Shown here piece by piece: positions 26,067 to 34,900 of a stretch of DNA of 64,000 bases. Position numbers and translations under genes: made by a program. The notes beneath the pieces were generated by a model. It did not search any database. It saw only the letters and a list, made by a program, of their open reading frames with translations, and was not told the origin of the DNA. Each line of letters starts with the position of its first letter. Position 1 is the stretch's first letter. This DNA is from Algibacter sp045066735 (GTDB lineage: Bacteria > Bacteroidota > Bacteroidia > Flavobacteriales > Flavobacteriaceae): contig NZ_JBISHH010000022.1 in NCBI RefSeq assembly GCF_045066735.1, forward strand, positions 1 to 64,000. Direction: 5' to 3'.

Positions 26067-26074
26067 TATTTTTG
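26067..26074 (+). promoter_or_regulatory. -7 element of the spr-like locus promoter
   Basis: TATTTTTG matches TAnnTTTG. The predicted start near 26080 leaves a leader of about 45 bases before the ATG at 26126. No good TTG lies at -33, which fits a promoter that depends on an activator bound to the upstream repeats. Confidence 0.5.
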
Positions 26075-26125
26075 ATGAAAGTTTAGAAGCATTGTTTGCT
26101 GTTTCACGCTTAAAATTTAATTATT

Positions 26126-27439
26126 ATGAAAAAATTTACTTTAGAACTACTTTTATTTTTGTTTTTAATGGGAAGCGCCTTTGCGCAGCAAGAAAAAGGT
26201 ATTATAGGTGTTAATAATTGGTTAGATAATTGGACGGAGTTTAAACCAAACCAAACAGATTATAGAGAGCCAAACAAAATATTAACAGGAAACATTAGCG
26301 AAAATACAACGCTAAATAAAAGAGATACGTATTTATTGGTTGGGAGTGTTTTTGTTACCAATAAAGCAGTTCTTACTATTGAGCCAGGAACGGTAATTAT
26401 TGGTGACTACGATTCTAAAGCATCTCTTACCATTACTAAAGGTGCTGTAATCATGGCCGATGGCTTAGAAACAGACCCTATAGTTTTTACATCAAATAGA
26501 AGTGTAAAACGTGCTGGAGACTGGGGTGGTATTACCATTCTTGGTGATGCGCCAAGTAATAAATTTGGTAACGGTTCTGTAGCTACTTTTTATTCAGACC
26601 TAAATCAAAGTGATTATGCTTTTACAAACTTTGGAGGTGATGATACTGAAAGTTGTTCTGGTGTTTTAAGATTTGTGCGTATTGAGTATGCCGGTAAACG
26701 TATTAAAGGAGCTGGATATTTAAATGGGCTTCTATTAGCAGGTGTAGGTAGTCAAACGGTTTTTGATAATATTATGCTAAGTTATTCTGCTGGTGATGCT
26801 GTTGAAGTATGGGGAGGTAATGTTGCTTTAGATAAAATAGTATCATACAGAACGAGTAGTAACGATTTTAAATTTAATTATGGTGCACAATGTAAACTGT
26901 CTAATTCATTAGCCATCAGGTCTCCATATATTTCTAGTAGTGAAGGGTCTAGGTGTTTTCAAGTATTAGGTTTTGATGATATTTCTGAGGTAGATTTTTC
27001 TAAACCAGGAACATTTGTAAGCGCTCAAAATATTACTATGCTTAATGATAGTGAGAATTTAGAAAATGATATTCAAAAAGGTTTAGTCAGTGAAGCCGTA
27101 TATGTTGGACAAAGTGCTTCGTTAAATATGGAGAAGGGTGTTATTTCTGGTTTTAATCCAGCAGTAATTTTACAAGATAAGATTAATATTAATCAAGAAA
27201 ATTTAGATAAAATTAAATTTAGCAATATGTATTTCAATAATTGTAACGGAAATATTTTTGTTGAGCATAATTCTAATAATGAAGATTTAGAAAACTGGTA
27301 CGGAAATTCAGCTTTTTACAATGTTTATTCTAAAAGTCATAATGCCGAAACTTTTATTGATATAAGAAACGAACGCAGACCTGATTACCGATTACAAATT
27401 AATAAAATTATAGCATCGCATGATGTTGGTACTGACTAA
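26126..27439 (+). CDS. Exported beta-helix-like protein at the head of the spr-like locus
   Basis: 437 residues. Signal peptide 1-21 (LLLFLFLMGSAFAQ). The body has short repeating hydrophobic strands like a right-handed beta-helix: ILTGNISENTTLNKR, VLTIEPGTVIIGD, GDWGGITILGDAP, GVLRFVRIEYAGKRI, ALDKIVSYRT. This pattern recurs in secreted Bacteroidota proteins often annotated as lipoproteins or T9SS cargo. I see no clear type A or B sorting domain; the end (RLQINKIIASHDVGTD) is short. It lies 153 bases upstream of the sprC-like gene and just after the paired operator candidates, so it may belong to the same regulon. Function unknown. Confidence 0.75.
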   Translation: MKKFTLELLLFLFLMGSAFAQQEKGIIGVNNWLDNWTEFKPNQTDYREPNKILTGNISENTTLNKRDTYLLVGSVFVTNKAVLTIEPGTVIIGDYDSKASLTITKGAVIMADGLETDPIVFTSNRSVKRAGDWGGITILGDAPSNKFGNGSVATFYSDLNQSDYAFTNFGGDDTESCSGVLRFVRIEYAGKRIKGAGYLNGLLLAGVGSQTVFDNIMLSYSAGDAVEVWGGNVALDKIVSYRTSSNDFKFNYGAQCKLSNSLAIRSPYISSSEGSRCFQVLGFDDISEVDFSKPGTFVSAQNITMLNDSENLENDIQKGLVSEAVYVGQSASLNMEKGVISGFNPAVILQDKININQENLDKIKFSNMYFNNCNGNIFVEHNSNNEDLENWYGNSAFYNVYSKSHNAETFIDIRNERRPDYRLQINKIIASHDVGTD

Positions 27440-27592
27440 TATATAGCAAACTAAATAAAAAATTGAACTAATAAAATAGTCGGTTTTTATTTTAGGTTTA
27501 AAGCTATAGTAAATTAAGAGAGATTGAATATGATGTGAAATTGTTAATTTTTTAAGATTCTTGTAGTAAAGAATAATAACAAGTAATATAAA

Positions 27593-29035
27593 ATGAAAAA
27601 TTTAAGTGTTTTTGTGTTTTTTGTTTTGAGTGTTACCACTATAGTACGTGCTCAAATTGTTATAAGTAAACCAAACTTAGGTTTTTCTCAAGCTTGTGCA
27701 AGCCCTTCATTTAATAGCTACCATGCTACATTTACGTTTTCTCCTGAAAATGGTATAGATGCTTCAAACCAGTTTATTATAGAACTTTCTGATGAGAATG
27801 GCGATTTTACAAATGCATCTAATATTTATATTTCAGATGCCGGAAGTGTAATCACATCGCCCGCAACACTAGAGTTTTCTTTGCCTACTACAACTTCGGG
27901 TGAAGGTTATAAAATTAAAATTAAAAGTACCTCTCCAGTTGCTTCAAGCACAGCTTCTAATACGTTTGCTGCATATTATAAAATTCAAGATTCTCCATTT
28001 TCAATCAATAATTTAATTGAAACAGGATCGTATTGTTCAGGCGGAAGTTATTTGTTAACTATTGATAATCCTGGAGATTCCTCAAACGATTCACCTTTAA
28101 AATACCCATCGCTTACTTACAATTGGTATAGAGAAACTAGTCCAACAACATCCGTATTTGTTGCTTCTGGAAGTACTTTAGCTGTAGATACGGCAGGTAT
28201 TTATTTTGTGGAAACTAATTACGGTACTTGTACTTCAAATTCATTTTCAAATCGCGTTACTGTTGGCGAAATTATGTCTAACAACGCTACATTCGAAATA
28301 AATTCAAGTATAGATATTCCATATTGCGCTACGGATGGCCCAACGACTTTAAGTGCCATTAACGGTAATGCTTACCAGTGGTATTTAGATGGAACGGAAA
28401 TTATGGGAGCAACGAGCCAAATGTATACTACTAACGTAGAAGGTACATATTCTGTAAATGTAGATTTAGGAAATTGCTCAACAAGTGCTTCCATAGATAT
28501 TATAAATACAAACTTTACGGCAAGTATTGATGTGCCGGAGTTCAATAGTATTGAACCAGAAGAAACTTTACTTGTTACGGTAACCACAACAGCCTTAGAT
28601 CCGGAATTTAAATGGTATCTAAATGAAGCGCTTATAGTTGGGGCTGGTAATGATAATTATGAAGCTACCCAATCTGGAAATTATAAGGTTGAGGTGATCC
28701 AAACATCTGGCTGTGTTTCAACTAAAACCTTTTTGTTTGAAGTTGATAAGGCTATCGATTTATTTCCAGACGTAGCATTAATTCCAAATATTATTAGCCC
28801 AAACAATGATGGAGAAAATGATACTTGGATTATTCCAACAGATTATGTGAGCGGCACAAATACAGAAGTAGTAATATTTAACGCACAAGGCAAGGTTGTT
28901 TTTAAAACTGATGATTATCAAAACAATTGGCCACAAGATCAATTAAACTTTACAAGTGTAAATCCTGTGTATTATTACATCATTACAACATCTACTAGCG
29001 AAAAGCGAAAGGGATCAATAACGGTTATAAAATAG
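27593..29035 (+). CDS. Exported protein with T9SS type B sorting domain, sprC-like by position
   Basis: 480 residues. Signal peptide ends near VRAQ (20). Residues about 20-390 are Ig/PKD-like beta domains with paired cysteines and 'GTYSVNV' / 'GNYKVEV' strands. The last 85 residues form the gliding-motility-associated C-terminal (CHU_C, type B) domain: LIPNIISPNNDGENDTWIIP, then VVIFNAQGKVVFKTDDYQNNW and YYYIITT. It is therefore exported by the T9SS. Gene order (this gene, PorP-like fusion, giant adhesin, PorP/SprF) matches sprC-sprD-sprB-sprF of F. johnsoniae, where SprC supports SprB function. The stop overlaps the next GTG start by 1 base. Confidence 0.85.
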   Translation: MKNLSVFVFFVLSVTTIVRAQIVISKPNLGFSQACASPSFNSYHATFTFSPENGIDASNQFIIELSDENGDFTNASNIYISDAGSVITSPATLEFSLPTTTSGEGYKIKIKSTSPVASSTASNTFAAYYKIQDSPFSINNLIETGSYCSGGSYLLTIDNPGDSSNDSPLKYPSLTYNWYRETSPTTSVFVASGSTLAVDTAGIYFVETNYGTCTSNSFSNRVTVGEIMSNNATFEINSSIDIPYCATDGPTTLSAINGNAYQWYLDGTEIMGATSQMYTTNVEGTYSVNVDLGNCSTSASIDIINTNFTASIDVPEFNSIEPEETLLVTVTTTALDPEFKWYLNEALIVGAGNDNYEATQSGNYKVEVIQTSGCVSTKTFLFEVDKAIDLFPDVALIPNIISPNNDGENDTWIIPTDYVSGTNTEVVIFNAQGKVVFKTDDYQNNWPQDQLNFTSVNPVYYYIITTSTSEKRKGSITVIK

Positions 29036-31884
29036 TGAAAAAGAGCATCCTACATATCATCGTTTTTTTATGTTTAATTACACAACTCCATTCCCAAGAG
29101 AATGGTGTTGTTGCGTTTACACTACCCGTTAGAAATTCATTAAAATTTAATAAATACGTAGTAAATCCAACGTTTAGTTTTGTTAGAGAACAAAACAAAT
29201 ATATTAGTATTACAAATAAAAGACAATGGGCTCAGTTCGAAAATGCACCCGAAAATTATTTAGTAAGCTATTCTGGGCGTTTTAACGAAAATATCGGAGC
29301 TGGTGTAGGTCTGTTTCAGCAAAGTAACGGCGTGTTTACTAACTTTGGTGGCATTTTAAATTTTGCTTACAATGCCGTTTTTAATAGAGATAGTAATTTA
29401 ACTTTTGGAACAAATATAGCATTTTATCAAAGTGGAATAGACCAAGGTAAAATTGTTTCTAATTTTCCGGATTCAGCCTTAAATAATATCGAAAAAAGTT
29501 CTGTTGTTACTATAAATCCAGGTTTAAATTATGGTACTATGTTTTTCGATTTTGGTGTGGCTATCAATAATTTGGTTTCATACAACATAAACACTTCCGA
29601 GCTCATCGAAGAAAATCCCGAGCAAAGTATTCAAGGTCATATTATGTACACAGGTTTTATGCAAAGCCGTGGTTTTTTTGATAACAGTAAATTTTCAAGT
29701 TTATTAAGATCAGAATTTAAAAAAGACCAAACTGTAATTTCGGGTGTTATGATGCTTGCTGTACCAAAAGGTATTTGGGGGCAAGCTGGATATAATACGT
29801 TATATGGCGTTTCGGCTGGAATAGGTTTAAATATTAGTAACCAAATAGCTGTTGAGTACAATTATGAACAATCTATGGGTGAATTATCGGAGTTTGGAAA
29901 TTCGCATGAAATAACACTAGCTTATAAATTTAAAAAGAAGTATCGATATAACTATAGTGATGACGAAGATGAAAGTTCTCTTTTTTCTTCATCCAATAAA
30001 AGAAGAAAATCTATTTCTAGAAGAAAATCAAATACAAAAACTTCGGAAAGCGATAATGAAAGATTTAGAGCGAATAGAGTTGCTAGTGCTAAAGCGAAAG
30101 CAGAAAGACAAGCTCAGTTTGAAGCGGACGCTAAAGCTAAAGAAGAAACTAAACAATTGACGGAAGTCAATGCTCCAATAGCGGATGTTACTGGTACAAA
30201 TGAAACAGAACGACAAGCCAAAGCGATAGAAATAGCAAAAGCAAAACAAGAAGCTGAAGCACAAGCCAAAGCAGCAGAAGTAGCAAAAGCAAAACAAGAA
30301 GCTGAAGCACAAGCCAAAACAGCAGAAGTAGCAAAAGCAAAACAAGAGGCTGAAGCACAAGCTAAAGCAGTAGAAGTAGCAAAAGCAAAACAAGAGGCTG
30401 AAGCACAAGCTAAAGCAGTAGAAGTAGCAAAAGCAAAACAAGAGGCTGAAGCACAAGCTAAAGCAGCAGAAGTAGCAAAAGCAAAACAAGAGGCTGAAAC
30501 ACAGGCTAAGGCAGCAGAAATAGCAAAAGCAAAACAAGAGGCTGAAGCACAAGCTAAAGCAGCAGAAGTAGCAAGAGCAAAACAAGAGGCTGAAGCACAA
30601 GCTAAAGCAGTAGAAGTAGCAAAAGCAAAACAAGAGGCTGAAGCACAAGCTAAAGCGGTAGAAGTAGCAAAAGCGAAACAAGAGGCCGAAGCACAAGTTA
30701 AAGTAGCAGAACTAGCAAAAGCAAAACAAGAGGCCGAAGCACAAGCTAAAGACGCAGAACTAGCAAAAGCAAAACAAGAGGCTGAAGCACAAGCTAAAGC
30801 AGCAGAAGTAGCAAAAGCAAAACAAGAGGCTGAAGCACAAGCTAAAGCAGTAGAAGTAGTAAAAGCAAAACAAGAGGCTGAAGCAGAAGCTAAAGCGGTA
30901 GAAGTAGCAAAAGCAAAAGAAGAAGCAGAAGCTAAAGTAGCAGAATTAAATAGAAATCAAACAGAAAGCCCATCGAGAGCGAGAGAAATTGCGGAAGCTA
31001 TAGGTAATGCACCCATGGATGCAGCAACCAAGTCTATGATTGATTTAACAAAATTAACCGATCAATCTAAAATTATTCAAGAAGATTTACTACGTCGATT
31101 AAATGAGAAAATGGCTAGTAAACAAAAAGATCTAAATGAATTAAAGAAAGAAAACGATTTGAGAGATCAAGGTATTGTTAGCGCGCCAAAGCCATTTAAA
31201 AGTGTAACTGCGGAAAATGCCGCTTTAGAATCTTTGAAAATAGAGGTAGAAGCCGTTATTAATACAAGAGGTGAAAAAATTAAGGAAATTGAAAATTTAT
31301 ACAATGAAAGACGTAAAAAGGTAAAAAGTAAAAATGACCCCGTTAATGTTATTTACTTAGACGCTATTGAACTTTTATATAAAGAGCAGCAAGAAGCAAA
31401 ACGTGCAAAAGAAAGTTTAGTTTCAACGTTGGAGACTATTAAAATAGCGACAGATATTGAAAGAAAAAGGAGAATTAAAAAGGCGAATTATGATAACGAA
31501 CAAGATCGATACATAAAAGACAGGGCAACTTTAAAAAGCCTAAAACAATTTACAAGCCCAAGCGTAGAACCTTTAACGGAAGCTGATTTTGATTTTGGAG
31601 ACATTCAAAGCAACATTCAAATTGTTAAAAATGTAAAAAATGCCGAAAGCGGATATTACATGGTGATTGCAGTGCATGCCAATGAAGCTCAAAGAGATGC
31701 TTTCTTAGAAAAAGCGATAGCAGCAGGACAAACTAATATCGATTTCTTTTATGATGTTAACAGTAGTAAGTATTTTATTTATTATCAAAAATTTGATAAT
31801 ATAGAATATGCATCCAGAGTATTAAATAATAAAGATAACGCACCATACAACAGTAAAATGTCTATGGTTAAAATAGAAAATTAA
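29035..31884 (+). CDS. PorP/SprF-like outer-membrane protein fused to a 16-residue repeat coiled coil, sprD-like by position
   Basis: 949 residues, starting at a GTG that overlaps the previous stop (TAGTG). Order: signal peptide (1-21); PorP/SprF beta-barrel-like domain (about 25-300, with FNENIGAGVGLFQ and NISNQIAVEYNYEQS); basic and acidic linker (305-370); 14 full and one partial copies of AKAAEVAKAKQEAEAQ (residues 395-633); further helical region (640-855); C-terminal SPOR-like segment (ESGYYMVIAVHANEAQRDAFLEK) to 949. The repeat should form a single long charged alpha helix or coiled coil, perhaps spanning periplasm between outer membrane and peptidoglycan, with the end domain binding glycan; that is inference. 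PorP/SprF proteins usually stop near 330 residues. Confidence 0.85.
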   Translation: MKKSILHIIVFLCLITQLHSQENGVVAFTLPVRNSLKFNKYVVNPTFSFVREQNKYISITNKRQWAQFENAPENYLVSYSGRFNENIGAGVGLFQQSNGVFTNFGGILNFAYNAVFNRDSNLTFGTNIAFYQSGIDQGKIVSNFPDSALNNIEKSSVVTINPGLNYGTMFFDFGVAINNLVSYNINTSELIEENPEQSIQGHIMYTGFMQSRGFFDNSKFSSLLRSEFKKDQTVISGVMMLAVPKGIWGQAGYNTLYGVSAGIGLNISNQIAVEYNYEQSMGELSEFGNSHEITLAYKFKKKYRYNYSDDEDESSLFSSSNKRRKSISRRKSNTKTSESDNERFRANRVASAKAKAERQAQFEADAKAKEETKQLTEVNAPIADVTGTNETERQAKAIEIAKAKQEAEAQAKAAEVAKAKQEAEAQAKTAEVAKAKQEAEAQAKAVEVAKAKQEAEAQAKAVEVAKAKQEAEAQAKAAEVAKAKQEAETQAKAAEIAKAKQEAEAQAKAAEVARAKQEAEAQAKAVEVAKAKQEAEAQAKAVEVAKAKQEAEAQVKVAELAKAKQEAEAQAKDAELAKAKQEAEAQAKAAEVAKAKQEAEAQAKAVEVVKAKQEAEAEAKAVEVAKAKEEAEAKVAELNRNQTESPSRAREIAEAIGNAPMDAATKSMIDLTKLTDQSKIIQEDLLRRLNEKMASKQKDLNELKKENDLRDQGIVSAPKPFKSVTAENAALESLKIEVEAVINTRGEKIKEIENLYNERRKKVKSKNDPVNVIYLDAIELLYKEQQEAKRAKESLVSTLETIKIATDIERKRRIKKANYDNEQDRYIKDRATLKSLKQFTSPSVEPLTEADFDFGDIQSNIQIVKNVKNAESGYYMVIAVHANEAQRDAFLEKAIAAGQTNIDFFYDVNSSKYFIYYQKFDNIEYASRVLNNKDNAPYNSKMSMVKIEN
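30217..30936 (+). repeat. 48-bp tandem repeat, 15 units
   Basis: Coding repeat inside the sprD-like gene. Units start at 30217 and then every 48 bases through 30889, giving 14 full units and a final shorter one. Consensus residues AKAxEVAKAKQEAEAQ; most changes are A/V/I/L swaps at positions 4 and 6. Adjacent units are nearly identical at DNA level, so copy number is likely to vary between strains by slippage or recombination. The opposite strand is also open but Cys/Phe-rich and not a gene. Confidence 0.95.
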
Positions 31885-31953
31885 TGAAGAAGTATAATAT
31901 ATAGTTTCATTAGTTTACTATAGAAAAAGATAATTAACTACAACCAACCCCCT

Positions 31954-34900
31954 ATGAAAAAAACTACTTATCTAAACAAAATTTTTATAGCACTGCTATT
32001 CCTTTTAGGTATGCAAAGTTATGCTCAAAATTTTGAACCTTTTACACCTAGATTTGATCAAGACCTAAAAGGAGATATTGTTTTAATTGGTAATAATATT
32101 TTAGGTCCTGATAATAATGCCTTTACAAATACATCTATCACTAACGATGCGGTAGATATGCGTTATATTGATATAGATACCGATTCTTCCACGTTTAGTT
32201 CTTCTAGTGCCGATTTGGCTATTCCTAATCCTAATTGCTATAAAATAATTTATGCAGGTTTATATTGGGGAGGTGTTACGGCAGGAGCAGAGTCTATTAC
32301 AGATGTTAAATTTAAAGGGCCAACAGGTGGTTATGTAGATGTTACAGGAACAGTTATTTTTAATGCAACAAGTTTAGTTGCAAGTAACAGTTTACCATAT
32401 TCTTGTTATGCTGATGTTACTGATATAGTAACCTCTTTAGGAGGCGATTTAGGTACTTACACTGTCGCTAATGTATCGAGCGCTGAAGGCCAAACCAATA
32501 CGTTTACTCCAAGAAACGGCACAGGTTATTCTGCTGGTTGGTCATTATTTGTAGTTTATGAAGACCCAACTCTGCCAGGTAAATCTATTACGAGTTTCGA
32601 TGGTTTTAGTGCTATTAGTTCATCCGTAAATGTTGATATTCCTATATCTGGCTTTAGAACTATTCCAGCCCCAGCTCCGGTACGTGCTAATTTCGCTTTC
32701 GCAGCTTTAGAAGGAGATAGAGCTATTCAAAATGATAGATTAAGATTAAATGGTTTCAGTTTATCTGCTGCCGATAGAGACAGAAGAAATTTTTTCAATA
32801 GTACAGTAACGCAATTAAGTGCAACACCTGTTAATAATAGAAATCCAAATAGTACAAATACGTTAGGGTTTGATACGGGAGTTATGGTGGTACCAAATCC
32901 AAGTAACAATGTTATTGCTAATAATGCTACCGATGCTACTATCCGTTTAGAAAGTAGTCAGGATACTTATTTTCAATATTTTTTCGCATTGGCCGTTGAA
33001 ATTATTGAGCCTAAAATAGTACTTACCAAAATTGTTGAAGATAATACCGGAACTAATATTGGAGGTGAAATAGTAGAACTTGGCGATCAATTAAATTATG
33101 TAATAGGCTTTCAAAATACGGGTAATGATAATGCTACCGAACTTTTTATTAGAGATGTATTACCTACCAATGTAGTTTTTGATTATCCTAGTGATATTGC
33201 TTCTTTGCCATCAGGAGTTTCTGTTGAAAGCTATAATGCAACAACTAGAGAGTTGGTATTTAGAGTAGATGAATCTGTGGTTAAAGAAAATGATCCGGTA
33301 CAAGAAATTAGATTTGCTGTAACCGTTGTATCAACGTGTAGTTTATTAAGTGATGCATGTTCTAATTTAATAGATAACCAGGCTTTTGCAACTTATAAAG
33401 GAACATTAAATCCGAGTTTTACAATTTCTGACGATCCTAGTTTTTCTCAGAATACAGGATGTTTATTAAACCCAGGGGCAACTAACTTTTTAGCAGACAT
33501 AAACGATTGTGTTTTTGAAGAAGAAGTTATTTTATGTGGATCTACAACAGAGCTTGTAGCTGCAGGTGGTTACAATAATTACACCTGGTCTACTAACGAA
33601 TCCCTAACACCTGTTTTAGGAAATACGCAATCTATAACCGTTTCGGAAACAGGAACGTATTATGTTTATAACGAGGCTGTAGCGCCTTGTCAATCTATCA
33701 CTCAGGTTTTTAGAGTTGTGAATTTTGGTACTACAGTTACAAACCCTGTAATTCCTTTTGCGGATGAGGTTGTTATTTGTCCTAATGATGGAAAAGAATT
33801 GCCAAATATCTTTTTATGTGGAGCAAACGATTCTACTTTAATTCAAACAGGAATTTCCGATACATCGTCAATGATTTGGGAAAAGTTGAATGAAGCTAGT
33901 TGTGATGCGGTTATTAACCAAGATTGTGCTAACGAAAGCGATTCTTGTACGTGGAATCAAGTTCAAACGGGGCCAAATTTTGATGCTGATACAGCAGGGC
34001 AGTACCGATTAACATTAAATTATGCCGGAGGTTGTTTCAGTCAGTTTTACTTCAATGTTTACGAAAACGTATTGGTGCCCACAGTAACCTCTCGCGACAT
34101 ATATTGTGATACGCTTGGTGAAATAGTTGTAGGAGGTGTACCGAGTGGTTATGAATATAGTATTGATGGCACAAACTATCAAGACAGTAATGTGTTTTCG
34201 GTTGGGACAGCAGATATTTATAACGTTTATGTTAAGCAGGTTGATGTATCGCCAAACCCATGTATATTTACTGTGCCAGATGTGCAAATACGAGAACGCG
34301 ATTTTACAACTTCAATTATAATAGAGCAACCGTTATGTAATGGTGAAAAAGGGAACGTAATTCTTGCTGCTAACGATGTAAGAGCTCAATATAATTTTTC
34401 AATTTATAGTGGAGTCACCATTATTGATGGTGTTGGACCAATAAATGATAGTAGTCATGAGTTTGAGAATCTAAATCCAGGTTTTTATACCGTTAATATT
34501 TCTACGGAAGATGGTTGTGCACACTCTGAAATTATAGAAATTATTAATCCAGAATTGCTAACAGCAACCTCAGCATTAACAAGCCCTTTAACTTGTACAG
34601 ATGGAGAAATTACAGTTTACCCAGAAGGCGGAACTGCTCCATATTTCTATTTTATTAATGGCTCGACAGATTTTGAAACAATTCCAACTATAGATGTTAC
34701 CGCAGCAGGTACTTTCAATATTAGAGTTGTTGATTCTAACAACTGTGAAGCAACAACATCTATTACAGTAGACAGTAATCCCGCTCCAATTTTTACAACA
34801 AGCCAAAATGATATTTTATGTTATGGAGATAATGTTGGAGAAATTGAATTTGATGTTACTAATGCTAATGGCTACGCCTTAGAATATAGTATAGATAATG

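Larger units (their letters stand above)
25724..26125. other. Upstream region of the surface-adhesin locus
   Basis: About 400 bases between the divergent mutS2 and the first gene of the spr-like locus. It contains the paired 18-mers (25981-26040) and a -7 element (26067-26074). No gene is supported here. Confidence 0.6.

Noticed and set aside
30028..30696. Long minus-strand open frame rich in Cys and Phe (CFCYFCCFSLCFSLLF-type repeats)
   Set aside because: It is the complement of the AKAKQEAEAQ coding repeat; the composition is an artefact of the sense codons, and the plus-strand gene has a signal peptide and domains.
30217..30936. Regular 48-bp repeats as a CRISPR array
   Set aside because: There are no unique spacers, units are directly adjacent and in frame with a protein, and no cas genes are present.
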